64,000 nucleotides of DNA from positions 19,005 to 83,004 of the forward strand of contig DASTPP010000148.1 in assembly GCA_035762175.1 (NCBI GenBank), in the 5' to 3' direction. The position numbers were made by a program, and so were the translations under genes. Source of the DNA: DASTPP01 sp035762175 (GTDB lineage: Bacteria; Myxococcota_A; Polyangia; Polyangiales; Polyangiaceae). How positions within the stretch are numbered: the first letter of the stretch is position 1; every line of letters starts with the position of its first letter. The notes beneath the pieces are model-generated. The model was given only the letters and a program-made list of their open reading frames with translations, ran no database searches and was not told the origin of the DNA. Of the stretch, positions 46,203 through 54,908 are shown piece by piece.

Positions 46203-46221
46203 GCCCGTGTTTAAAGGGGTG
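46203..46221. repeat. Right terminal inverted repeat of the IS element
   Basis: Complement reads CACCCCTTTAAACACGGGC, matching the left end at 17 of 19 positions. Confidence 0.8.
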
Positions 46222-46232
46222 CCTTTTAGAGC
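46222..46232. repeat. Right target-site duplication of the IS element
   Basis: CCTTTTAGAGC, identical to 44749-44759. Confidence 0.85.
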
Positions 46233-47081
46233 CGGGCCATCCGACGCATCGAGGTCGACGTCGAGGGGGTCGCCCTGACGGTCGATACGTTCACCGAGCG
46301 CGGCGGCAAGAGCGCTGAGCACTACACGCGCCTGCGGGCCGGCCCGCTGCCGGGCCTCTGCCGCGTCGAATTGCGCGTCGAGCCGCGCACGGTCCTCACG
46401 GCGATCGCGCGGCGCCTCGCGCTCGGCGAGGCGCCCACGGGCGACGGGGCGTTCGACGCCGCTTTCCGCGTCGACTCGCGCCCTGCCGGGGTCGGGCGCG
46501 AGTTGCTCGATGCCCGCACGCGGGCGCTCGCCCTCGACTCGGAAGAGGGCTTCGGGATCGAAGGCAGGGCACTCACGATGAAGTGCCGAGGCCTCCCCGA
46601 AGAGGCCGCGCCGCTCGTCGCCATGGTGCGCTACGGGCGGGCCGTCGTCGAGCGATGGGTCGAGCTCGCGCGCGCGCCCGCCGAGCTGGCAGCGGCGCTC
46701 GGCCTCGGCCCGGTCGAGCCGAGGGGCGAACTCGCGAACGAAGGGGCGACGAGGGTGGCGCAGGGCGCGCGCCGTGGGCGCGAGCTCTCCCTTTCGGTAC
46801 GGCTCGAGGGGGCCCGCTGCGTGACGGTCGTGTCGGTCGGCGTCGCCGGGGGGGCGCCGTTCGCCCGCGATCGAGGGCCGGCCCGGGCCTCGGGCGAAGG
46901 CGAGGCGCCCGCCTACGCGCAGGCGCTCGCCGAGGGCGCGCCGCCCGTCCTCGCGCGCGCCGTTGGTGAAGCCGGGTGCGTCTCGCTCGAGTTCGAAGGG
47001 CTCGCGCCCGAGCCGGAGGAGGTCGGGCGGCTCGTCGAGGCGGTGTTCGAGGCGACGCACGGGAGTGGCGCCTACCGCTGA
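46233..47081 (+). pseudogene. 3' part of the uncharacterised gene split by the IS element
   Basis: The frame resumes after the duplication as IRRIEVDVEGVALTVDTFTERGGKSAEHYTRLRAGPLPG and continues GEAPTGDGAFDAAFRVDSRPAGVGRELLDARTRALALD to a stop at 47079-47081. The pattern (a VDTF...GKS..YTR strand followed by GD.AFD..F.V....P) looks like a mid-to-C-terminal conserved region of a family of myxobacterial hypotheticals, from memory. About 283 codons remain. A TTG at 46371 could restart translation, giving 236 residues. Function unknown. Confidence 0.55.
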
Positions 47082-47319
47082 CGCGCACGGCCTCGCGCCC
47101 GCGAGCCCCCGACGGCGCGCCCGACGCGGCGGTCACGAGCGCCACGTCTTCGGTGCCTTCCGCGATGGGGCCGGCGACCGGGCCTCCCGGTCACGGGGGG
47201 CGATAAGTAGGCCCCTCGCTCGAGGGCGGGCTCGTCGACCGCCCGCGGTCCGCCCGCTTCGGCCAGAGAGACAACGAAGTGGGCGCCGGGTCCGACACGG
47301 TCTCGGAGCGCGCCCGGCC

Positions 47320-47493
47320 TCAACGCCGGGAGGCGGAGATGGCGCGGAGCAAGAAGCCGAGGGCCGCGAGCCCCGAGGCGATGCCCGCCGCCCACCACGC
47401 GAGCGCCACCGGGCTGCCGCGGGCGCAGGAGAAGCAGAGCGACGCGAGAAAGCAGAGTGAGGAGCCCGCGAGCACGGAGGAGCGGGGCGACAT
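47320..47493 (-). CDS. Small two-helix membrane protein, uncharacterised
   Basis: 57 residues from ATG 47493: MSPRSSVLAGSSLCFLASLC starts the first hydrophobic helix, a short Arg-Gly turn follows, then a second helix (VALAWWAAGIASGLAALGFLL) and a basic end RAISASRR. Nearly every third position is G or C. The antisense frame is polar and featureless. No good Shine-Dalgarno is seen. It is divergent from the CaCA antiporter gene. No family recognised. Confidence 0.5.
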   Translation of the reverse strand: MSPRSSVLAGSSLCFLASLCFSCARGSPVALAWWAAGIASGLAALGFLLRAISASRR

Positions 47494-47530
47494 GGCGCGA
47501 AGCTAGGGTTTCGACGGCGACGGCGCGCCG

Positions 47531-47555
47531 AAATCGGACCTGCGCGGGCCGATTT
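47531..47555. promoter_or_regulatory. Dyad upstream of the CaCA antiporter gene
   Basis: AAATCGG and CCGATTT arms flank a GC-rich centre; inner CC/GG pairs extend the stem to about 9-10 pairs. It lies between two divergent starts, where a terminator is not expected, so an operator is likelier. Its AATCGGAC half also occurs in the elements before CPA1 and nhaA. Confidence 0.4.
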
Positions 47556-47667
47556 TCCTAGCCACGTGGGGGGCCGTGCCTACCTTGCCGTCGGCGCGGC
47601 CTTCGGGGCCGCACGAGACCTTGGCGGCGCCGGCGGGGGCGGCGCTCCGGCCCGGCGGGTGATTCTC

Positions 47668-48648
47668 ATGGCGATCGATTTCGGCCTTCTCTTGCTCGGC
47701 GGCCTCCTCCTGTACTTCGGCGCCGAGTGGCTCGTGCGCGGCGCGGCGGGCATCGCCAGCTCGCTCGGCGTGCGCCCCCTCGTCATCGGGCTGATGGTGG
47801 TCGCCTACGGCACGTCCGCCCCCGAGCTCGCGGTCGGCGTGCGCGCCGCACTCTCGGGCAAGAGCGACCTCGCCTTCGGCAACGCGATCGGCTCGAACAT
47901 CGCGAACCTCGGGCTGATCCTCGGCGCGACTGCGCTCGTCGCGCCGCCGGCCGTCGACCCCTCGCTCATCCGCCGCGAGGTGCCCGTGCTCGTGGCCTCC
48001 ACCCTTCTCGTGCCCCTCGCCATGCTCGACGGCCGCCTCGCCCCCTGGGAGGGGCTCTGCCTCGTCGCCTTGGCGCTCGTCTACACCGTGCACGCCGTTC
48101 GCTCGGCCCGCGCCGTCGCCGCCGCGCCCGCCGACTCCCCGCAGGCGGCCGTCGCCGCCACCGCCGAGGCGGAGGCCGTCGGGTCGGCCGACCGCCCCGC
48201 GGGCCGCGCCGCCCTCGGGACGCTCGCCGCGCTCGGCCTCGCGCTGCTGGTCGGCGGGGGCGACCTCTTCGTCCGCGGCGCGACGGGCCTGGCGCGGGCC
48301 CTCGGGCTCAGCGACCGGCTGATCGGCCTGACGGTCGTGGCCGTCGGCACCTCGCTGCCCGAGCTCGCCGCCTCGCTCGTCGCCGCGCTGCGCGGCCACG
48401 GCGCCATCGCGGTGGGCAACGTCGTCGGGTCGAACATCTTCAACCTGCTCTTGATCCTCGGCGCCGCCGGCGCCGTCCGGGGCGTCGACGTCGACCCCCG
48501 GTCCGCCCGCCTCGACCTGCTCGCCCTCCTGGGCTTCACCCTCTTCGCCGCCGTCGCCCTGCGCGGCGACCGGCGCATTTCCCGGCCCGAAGGCGCCCTG
48601 CTGCTCGCGGGCTACGTCGGCTTCGTGCTCGCGCTCGTGGCCTCCTGA
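47668..48648 (+). CDS. CaCA-family Na+/Ca2+ (or K+/H+) exchanger
   Basis: 326 residues from ATG 47668. Two homologous halves carry the alpha repeats: GLMVVAYGTSAPELAVGVRAALSG...FGNAIGSNIANLGLILGATALV and GLTVVAVGTSLPELAASLVAALRGHGAIAVGNVVGSNIFNLLLILGAAG. The Glu of (T)S(A/L)PEL and Asn/Asp residues of the GN..GSN motifs line the ion site. A hydrophilic Ala/Glu-rich loop separates the halves. The inner-membrane exchanger probably removes Ca2+. A dyad at 47531 may be its operator. Confidence 0.92.
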   Translation: MAIDFGLLLLGGLLLYFGAEWLVRGAAGIASSLGVRPLVIGLMVVAYGTSAPELAVGVRAALSGKSDLAFGNAIGSNIANLGLILGATALVAPPAVDPSLIRREVPVLVASTLLVPLAMLDGRLAPWEGLCLVALALVYTVHAVRSARAVAAAPADSPQAAVAATAEAEAVGSADRPAGRAALGTLAALGLALLVGGGDLFVRGATGLARALGLSDRLIGLTVVAVGTSLPELAASLVAALRGHGAIAVGNVVGSNIFNLLLILGAAGAVRGVDVDPRSARLDLLALLGFTLFAAVALRGDRRISRPEGALLLAGYVGFVLALVAS

Positions 48649-48684
48649 CGCGTCCGGCGGGGCCGGGGCGGGGGCGGGGCGGGC

Positions 48685-49262
48685 TCAAGAGGCGCGGGGG
48701 GGCGGGCCCGCGAAGGAGGGCAGGGGGGAGGCCCCCCACGACGAGGCGAGCCCCTCTTCGAGGGCGGACCAGTCGGCGACGGCGCCGAGCCGCGCCAGGA
48801 CGGCGTAGAGCCCGAAGCGCAGGCGGAATAGGAAGAGCAGGCGCCCGGGCACGCGAAGGCGGAAGAGGGCGCGCTTGTCGCGCATCATCTGCCGCGACGG
48901 CGTAGTTGCCCGGGTGCGGGTCGGCGTGGAAGAGCCCGCCGCGGTAGAGGCCACCGAGGTGGAAGCGGAAGAGCACCTCGCCCAGCCTGTCAACGGATGG
49001 CCCCGCGCGCACCTCGTCGAGGGGACGCCTGCCGACGTATTCGGTGACGAGCACCTCGACAGAGGCGCTCACCACGCCGGGGATGATGACGTCGGGGTCG
49101 TCCGCGAAGAGCGCGCCGGGCAGGCGTTGGCGGTCGGCCTCGAGGGCGTAGTCGCACTCCTCGAGGAGCGCGGCCTCCGCCTCCGCGACGTAGCCGCCGA
49201 CGCCGCCGGCGACGAGCGCCTCGGCGACCGAGGCACCCACCTTCGCGACGCCGTGTGGCGGT
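48685..49262 (-). pseudogene. Decayed AarF/UbiB (ABC1-kinase-like) gene
   Basis: A clear ABC1-kinase stretch reads GGVGGYVAEAEAALLEECDYALEADRQRLPG and then LFRFHLGGLYRGGLFHADPHPGNYAV, including the family's hallmark HADPHPGNY. Right after this the frame breaks; a second frame continues as RQMMRDKRALFRLRVPGRLLFLFRLRFGLYAVLARLGAV to a stop at 48685. The roughly 100 residues normally between (including the LDFG metal-binding motif) are missing, and so is the N-terminal third. A kinase-like function in quinone or lipid handling is therefore lost. Confidence 0.7.
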
Positions 49263-50093
49263 AGGCAACGAGTGCGCCCGGCCTCTCCGGCGCAGGCCCC
49301 GGGGGGGCACCTTGCAACATGGGGCCGCGCGACACACCGGCGCGCGAGTAAAGGGCCCCGACGGCATGCCGAGGCGGAGCACGCGCCCAGCTCGTCGTGC
49401 AACCCAAGTGAGCAGCGCTCTAAGGAAACGCCACTGGCGCCGAACCCGTCGACCGCCACCGCAGGCGGACCAACGACTCCGATGCCTCGTGGGCGACCGC
49501 GCGAGAGGAGCTCCGCCGCGAGCGGAACCCGGCCGGCACGACCGGCGCCCCCGCCGCACCCGATCGGGACAGGTGGAAGCCCGGCACCCTGTCGCTGGTA
49601 CGGCGCGGCGCGGCGGTATTCGACGAGCGCGGATCGGGGCGACAAGCCGGGGTTGGCGCCGCGGGGCGTACGCGAGCGGCGGCTCGACCCGTGGCGCCGT
49701 CGATCGCGTCTCGCACCAGGCGCCGCACTCTCGCTCGCCGGCCGCGGGCTCGACGTCTGGCGCAAGCCCTCTTCGAAGTCCGCCACGAGGCCCCGGCGGC
49801 GAGCGCGTACGCCGCGCAGGCAGCGAGGGCCGGCGCTCGCGAGACGATGGTGGTGCCCCCGACGTGACCTCCGGCGCCGGGCGCACGCAAGACGGAGGCC
49901 ATCGGCCCGGCAGCCGCGCCGGCCGTCGGGCGTCGCCCTTCGCCACGAGGGGGTGAGCGCCGCGCCAGATCGCCGCGGCTCGGCCCGACTCGAAGGCGCC
50001 CGGCCCGCCCTCTGCATGGCCCGAGCGGGCCGAAGTCGGCCCCCCTTTGGGATAGTCCAACGGGCGATTCGGTGCCACTTCGAGGAGGCGAGC
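49263..50093. other. Degenerate region upstream of the AarF pseudogene
   Basis: About 830 bp. It could hold the eroded 5' part of the AarF/UbiB gene, but no frame keeps recognisable ABC1 motifs. The stretch 50057-50075 contains GTCCAACG and GATTCGG, a weak echo of the antiporter element. No other gene was recognised. Confidence 0.35.
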
Positions 50094-50972
50094 ATGATGG
50101 TCGACGCGCGAGGTGGTGAGGGCGTGGCGGTCGCCCTTGGGGCAGAGATCGCCACGGGGGTAGACGGCGGGCAAGGCCACGCTCCCGCCCCCCGGCGGGC
50201 CGGCGCCCCCTATCGGCAGTACTTGCTGGTCGACTGGCTGAGCGTAATCCCGCTCGCGACGTCGGTCTGGGGGGTGGTCTTCAACCTGTGGACCCTAGTC
50301 GCCGCGGCCGTGCTCGCCGAGGCGGCCTTCGTCGCGCTCGGGCCCTATGTGGGCCCGCTACGCCGCCGGGTCGAGGCCCGGCTCGAGTGCGAGCGCCTCG
50401 TCGAGGCAGCACTACACAAGCAGGCCCAGCTCTCGCGCCTGCCCCCCGAACTCAGGCGCGAGTTCGAAAGGCTCGAGGCGCTTGCCGACCGGGCCCGCGA
50501 GTCGCGCCGCTGGCCCAGCCCCCGCGCCGCCGAGAGGCTGCTCGGCTTGAATGAGCTGCTCGACGCGTTCCTTCGCCTCTCGATCGACCTCAAGGCCGGC
50601 AACGACTTGCTCGCCGGCGTCGACCGCGACGCCCTCGCCGACGAGCGCGACGAGCTCGAGCGGAGCGCCGGCGCCGCGCCCGAAGGCAGGCGCCGCGCCA
50701 TGCGACAGCGTGCCTCGGTCGTCGCGCGGCGGGTCGCGCACTGGGACCAAACCCGGGAACGCCTCGTGACGATCGAGCACCAGCTCGCCACCCTCTCGGG
50801 CGCCGTCAAGCTCGTGCACGAGCAGTGCGTCGCGCCCGGCGCCCGCGAGGACGTCGGCGGCGTGCTCGGCGCCGCCCTCGGCCGCTTCGAGCACACCGAG
50901 GCGCTGCTGCGCGAGTTCGGCGCCTACGCCGACGACGAGCACGCTCAGCCCCCTTGCCGCGCCATCGCCTGA
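50094..50972 (+). CDS. Membrane-anchored coiled-coil protein, uncharacterised
   Basis: 292 residues from ATG 50094 with AGGAGG six bases upstream, the best Shine-Dalgarno in this area. Residues ~1-40 are polar. One or two TM helices follow (QYLLVDWLSVIPLATSVWGVVFNLWTLVAAAVLAEAAFVALGP), then ~210 residues of charged helix with heptad-like Leu/Ala spacing (LERLVEAAL-type, REFERLEALADRARESRR, WDQTRERLVTIEHQLATLSGAVKLVHEQC). The soluble part probably lies in the cytosol. No enzymatic motif. No family recognised. Confidence 0.8.
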   Translation: MMVDARGGEGVAVALGAEIATGVDGGQGHAPAPRRAGAPYRQYLLVDWLSVIPLATSVWGVVFNLWTLVAAAVLAEAAFVALGPYVGPLRRRVEARLECERLVEAALHKQAQLSRLPPELRREFERLEALADRARESRRWPSPRAAERLLGLNELLDAFLRLSIDLKAGNDLLAGVDRDALADERDELERSAGAAPEGRRRAMRQRASVVARRVAHWDQTRERLVTIEHQLATLSGAVKLVHEQCVAPGAREDVGGVLGAALGRFEHTEALLREFGAYADDEHAQPPCRAIA

Positions 50973-51202
50973 GCCTCGCGCCCGGACGCAGCCGCCCGCC
51001 GCGGCCGGCCGACGGCTCGGGCTGGGGCCCCGCTCGCCCCGTCGGCCGGCGGCCCTGGGTACCGCGGTTGCACGGCGCCCGGGGCCGAGGCCACGAGGCG
51101 TTCGCGCCGCAAAGGCGCCGCCCGAGCAGTGCCAAGCCGCCCGCCCGTCGACCTCACGGCGGGCCACCGGGCGCGCCGCCGCGTCCCGAAGGAGATGGAG
51201 CC

Positions 51203-51715
51203 ATGCACGTTCACGAAGCAATGACCCCCGAGGTCGCGTCCTGCTCGCCGGAGAGCACCCTCGACCGGGTGGCACAGATCATGTGGGAGCGCGACTGCGG
51301 GTGCGTGCCCGTCACCGACGCCGAGGGGCGCGTCGTCGGCGTGATCACCGATCGCGACGTGTGCATCGCCGCCTGGACGCAGGGCAAGAGGCTGAGCGAG
51401 ATCCCCACGTCGCTCGTCATGTCGCGCGAGGTCTACACGTGCGGCCCGGCCGACACGCTTGACGGCGCCGAGGCCGTCATGCGGCAGCGGCGCGTCCGCC
51501 GCCTGCCGGTGGTCGACGCCTCGGGGCGCTTGGTCGGCGTCCTCTCGCTCGGCGACCTCGCGCCGTCGCAGGGCGAAGGCCGCGCGGCCACCGGGCCGGG
51601 CGCTTCGTCCGTGTTCGCCACGCTGCGGTGGGTCTCCGAGCCCCGCACGCAGAGGGAGCCGAAGGGCGAGCGCGCCGCGCCACCGAAGGGGGGCGCCCGC
51701 GGCGCAACGCCTTGA
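51203..51715 (+). CDS. Tandem CBS-domain protein
   Basis: 170 residues from ATG 51203 with AAGGAG upstream. Two CBS motifs: MHVHEAMTPEVASCSPESTLDRVAQIMWERDCGCVPVTDAEGRVVGVITDRDVCIAA and LVMSREVYTCGPADTLDGAEAVMRQRRVRRLPVVDASGRLVGVLSLGDLA. The C-terminal ~45 residues are low complexity. Stand-alone CBS pairs bind AMP/ATP-type nucleotides and often accompany stress proteins. The partner is unknown. Confidence 0.9.
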   Translation: MHVHEAMTPEVASCSPESTLDRVAQIMWERDCGCVPVTDAEGRVVGVITDRDVCIAAWTQGKRLSEIPTSLVMSREVYTCGPADTLDGAEAVMRQRRVRRLPVVDASGRLVGVLSLGDLAPSQGEGRAATGPGASSVFATLRWVSEPRTQREPKGERAAPPKGGARGATP

Positions 51716-51899
51716 CGGGGCCTCGGGCCGGCGACGCCCGCCGCACCCGCACGCGCTCGGCCGGCGCGAGAAGAAGCGGCACGGGGGGCGCCTCCTCGAG
51801 CCGGGCGCCCAGACGCCCCCGGCCCTCTCGCTGCGGCGGGCGGGCGGAGGCGGGCGCGAGCCCGCCTCCGAGGCGCGCGAGGGGCGCGCCCGAGCCGCC

Positions 51900-54839
51900 C
51901 TAGCGGTTGGGCAGGTCGCGCGGCTCGCGGCCGCGCCCCGCCAGCACCTCACCCAGGCCCTCGAGCTCCGCCGCCGCCTCGGCGAACCGGCCCTCGCCCG
52001 TCAGGCGCACATACGCGTCGAAGTGCCGCTGGGCGCGCTCGAACGTTTGCGGCCCGGGCTCCGCCCGCGGCGCCCCGCCCTCCGCCCGCCCTTCGCCCGC
52101 CGGGCGCCGTTCGCCGGGCCCGAGCAGGCCCTCGAGCGCGCCCCGGAAGGACGGCGCGAAGCTCATGGCCTCGCCGTTCATCACGACCACCATCCGCAGC
52201 TCGGGGTAGGCCGCGGTCTCGGCCTGCAGGTAGATCGGCTCGACGTAAAGAATCGTCTCGTCGATGGGGATGGCCAGCACGTTGCCGCGAATGACCCGCT
52301 TGCCGAGCTGGTTCCAGAGCGTGAGTTGCCCCGACAGCTCGGCGTCTTGGTCGATCTTCGTGTCGACCTGCTGCGGCCCCAGCACCCACTTGTCTTTCGG
52401 GAAGCGATAGGCGAGCAGGCGGCCGTAGTTGTCGGGGTCGCACATGCCGGCGAGCCAGCCGATGAGCACCTGGCGGTTCTTCGGCGTGTAGGGCTGCATC
52501 GTGACGAACTCGGCCCGGCCCGACCCCGGCGGCTGCCACATCACGTAGTAGGGGGCGACGGGCTTGACGTCGCCGTAGTGCTTCTCGGTCGCGCGGACCC
52601 AGAGGTCTTCTTGGTTGTAGAAGACCTCGGGGTCGGTCATGTGGTACTTCGCGTAGACGAGGCCCTGCAGGTGCAGCATCTCCTCGGGGTAGCGCACGTG
52701 CGCGCGCAGCTCGGCCGGCATCTCGCTCTTCGGCCGAAGCAGCTCGGGGAAGACCCGCGACCAGACCCGAATGATCGGGTCGTCGGGCTCGTACACGTAG
52801 AGCGCGGCCGACCCGTCGTACGCGTCGACCACCGCCTTGACCGCGTTGCGGACGTAGTTCAAGCGCGGCCGCCTCACGGGCACCGCGAGCCCGGGCGGGC
52901 GCCCCGGGGCGCCCTCGGGCGACTGCGAGGGCACGCCCTCGCGGTCGAAGAAGGGCTCGCTGTAGGGGTAGTAGTTCGAGGTCGTGTACGCGTCGATGAC
53001 CCACTTGAGGCGGCCGCCGACGAGCACGACGTAGGGGTCGCCGTCGAGCTCGAGGAAGGGCGCGAGCGTCGCGACGCGTTCGCGCACGTTGCGGCGGAAC
53101 ATGATGCGGCTTTCGTCGGTCGGGTAGTCCGAGAAGAGCAGGCGCGTGCCGCCGAGCTTCCAGCCGTAGACGAGCTTGCGGAAGAAGCCGCGCAGCTCGA
53201 CGCCGCCCGCGCCCGCGTAGCGGGCGTAGACGTTCTCGGCGCCCGACGGGTAGTCGAACTCGGCCGCCCGCGAGTTGACGACGACGTAGTGGTCGGCGCG
53301 CTCGCCGTAGTAAATCTCGGGCCGCGTCATGACGACCGCCGGGTGCTCGGAGACCGGCGGCATGTCGCGCACGACGAGCATCGGCAGCCCGTCGGGCGTG
53401 AAGTCGCTCACCGGCGCCATGGCGACGCCGTAGCCGTGCGTGTACTTGAAGTGGCGGTTGACGAACGTCTGGCTCTCGGCGGGCAGGTTGCGCGGCTCCA
53501 TCTCGCGGGGGGCGATCATGACCTGGCGGTAGTTCGGGCCGAGCTGGTACCGGTCGATGTCGACGCCCGTCAGCTCGTAGTAGAGCCGGATCTCTTGAAA
53601 CTGCTCGAGCACCTGGTCGAGGGCCTGCGGGTCCCACAGGCGCACCTCGGAGAGCACGTGCTCGCTGCGCTCGACGAGCTCTTCGGTCACGCGGCCCTTC
53701 GGGTCGAACTGCCTCGACTCGACCCGGTCGAGCGCGAAGCCGCGCCGGGTGAAGGCGATGCTGTGCTCGAGGTACGGCCGCTCGAGCGCCAGCTCGTTCG
53801 GCGTCACCCTCAGCCACTGGAAGAGCGCGGGCAGCGCCACGAGCCCCAGGGCCCACAGGGCCGTGATCCCGAGGGCGAGCGCCCCGATGGCCGACGTCGC
53901 GCCGGGCCCCCCCGACGCGCCCGCCTCCCGGCGGCGCGGGCCACCGAGCCGAGACTCGAGCGCGCGCCGCGTGCCCGGGACAAGGAGCGCGAGCGCCGCG
54001 AGCGCGAGCGCCGCCGCGAGCACGACGTTCGCCGGCAACCGGACGTGCGCGTCCGTCCAGCCCGGGCCCCGCACGACGCCCGCGCTCGAATAAAGTAGGT
54101 GGTACATCGAGAGCACGCGGCCGAAGCAGAGCGCGAGCGCGAAGGCGGCGGCGGCGGCGTAGAGGCCCCTCTGCCCCTCTGCCTCCGCCTCGAGCGCGCG
54201 CGTTTTTCGCGCCGTTCTCGGGGCAGAGGCCGGGGCGTCGGCCCGCTCCCGGGGCCCCGCCGCCATGAGCGTCGCCGACCTGCGCAGCCGGCTCACGAGC
54301 GAGAAGTTGCCGAACGCGACCCACGACGCCAGCGCCAGCGCGACCGCCGCGCTCACGAGCGCGAGCCCGTAGAGCGCGTCGTAGAACGGCAGCGAAAAGA
54401 GGTAAAAGCCCGCGTCGAGGCCGAAAACGGGCTCGCGAACGCCCGCATCGACCGCGTACAGCCACTGGAGCGCGAGGTCCCACGCGGCGCCCCCCCAGAG
54501 CAGCCCGAGCGCGGCGGCGAAGGCGACGCCGGCCCGGCGGGCCCGCGGGGCCGCACGGCGCAGGGGGCGCGTGACGAGCCAGACGACCGAGCCGGCGGCG
54601 ACCGCCCCCGCCGCCGCCGTGCCCGAGGCCGCGAAGAGCACCACCCAGAACCGCCGCGCCTGACCGAGCTCTTCGAACCAGAGAAGCTCGCCCCAGAAGC
54701 TCAGAAAGGCGTAAAAGGCCAGCGTCCCCGCGAGGAGCAGCGCGCCCGGCACGGCGATCTGCCGCCGCCCCCGCGACAGGCCGCGCAAGAGAAGCGTCGC
54801 CCCGAGCGCCAACAGTGTGAAGAGTAGGGCTATGTACAT
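51900..54839 (-). CDS. UPF0182 family large membrane protein
   Basis: 979 residues. Seven N-terminal TM helices (MYIALLFTLLALGATLLLRG; FYAFLSFWGELLWFEELGQARRFWVVLF and others to ~350) precede a ~600-residue extracytoplasmic region with family landmarks: NELALERPYLEHSIAFTRRGFALDRV, IRLYYELTGVDIDRYQ, QTFVNRHFKYTHGYGVAMAP, PEIYYGERADHYVVVN, YPYSEPF and NQEDLWVRATEKHYGDVKPVAPYYVMWQPPG. The family is widespread in actinobacteria, cyanobacteria and myxobacteria, with no established function to my knowledge. It is separated from the next minus-strand gene by 69 bp. Confidence 0.92.
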   Translation of the reverse strand: MYIALLFTLLALGATLLLRGLSRGRRQIAVPGALLLAGTLAFYAFLSFWGELLWFEELGQARRFWVVLFAASGTAAAGAVAAGSVVWLVTRPLRRAAPRARRAGVAFAAALGLLWGGAAWDLALQWLYAVDAGVREPVFGLDAGFYLFSLPFYDALYGLALVSAAVALALASWVAFGNFSLVSRLRRSATLMAAGPRERADAPASAPRTARKTRALEAEAEGQRGLYAAAAAFALALCFGRVLSMYHLLYSSAGVVRGPGWTDAHVRLPANVVLAAALALAALALLVPGTRRALESRLGGPRRREAGASGGPGATSAIGALALGITALWALGLVALPALFQWLRVTPNELALERPYLEHSIAFTRRGFALDRVESRQFDPKGRVTEELVERSEHVLSEVRLWDPQALDQVLEQFQEIRLYYELTGVDIDRYQLGPNYRQVMIAPREMEPRNLPAESQTFVNRHFKYTHGYGVAMAPVSDFTPDGLPMLVVRDMPPVSEHPAVVMTRPEIYYGERADHYVVVNSRAAEFDYPSGAENVYARYAGAGGVELRGFFRKLVYGWKLGGTRLLFSDYPTDESRIMFRRNVRERVATLAPFLELDGDPYVVLVGGRLKWVIDAYTTSNYYPYSEPFFDREGVPSQSPEGAPGRPPGLAVPVRRPRLNYVRNAVKAVVDAYDGSAALYVYEPDDPIIRVWSRVFPELLRPKSEMPAELRAHVRYPEEMLHLQGLVYAKYHMTDPEVFYNQEDLWVRATEKHYGDVKPVAPYYVMWQPPGSGRAEFVTMQPYTPKNRQVLIGWLAGMCDPDNYGRLLAYRFPKDKWVLGPQQVDTKIDQDAELSGQLTLWNQLGKRVIRGNVLAIPIDETILYVEPIYLQAETAAYPELRMVVVMNGEAMSFAPSFRGALEGLLGPGERRPAGEGRAEGGAPRAEPGPQTFERAQRHFDAYVRLTGEGRFAEAAAELEGLGEVLAGRGREPRDLPNR

Positions 54840-54908
54840 GGACGCCTCCGCCCGTGCGGCGCGTGCAGACCGCGTGCCCTCGGCCCGCGAACGCGCCGCG
54901 GCCGCGCC

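Larger units (their letters stand above)
44760..46221 (-). mobile_element. Complete IS4-family insertion sequence (about 1.46 kb)
   Basis: Ends are imperfect inverted repeats: left CACCCCTTTAAACGCGGTC, right (complement) CACCCCTTTAAACACGGGC. It is flanked by identical 11-bp direct repeats and contains a single intact transposase gene on the minus strand. Length, ends and duplication size fit the IS4 family. All parts look intact, so it may still move. Confidence 0.88.

Noticed and set aside
46020..46318. Plus-strand frame through the IS as a second IS gene
   Set aside because: Antisense to the intact transposase with no coding features; IS4 elements normally carry a single gene.
50057..50075. 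GTCCAACG near GATTCGG upstream of the coiled-coil gene as a third antiporter element
   Set aside because: Blocks are shortened and collapsed and the third block is missing; compatible with chance.
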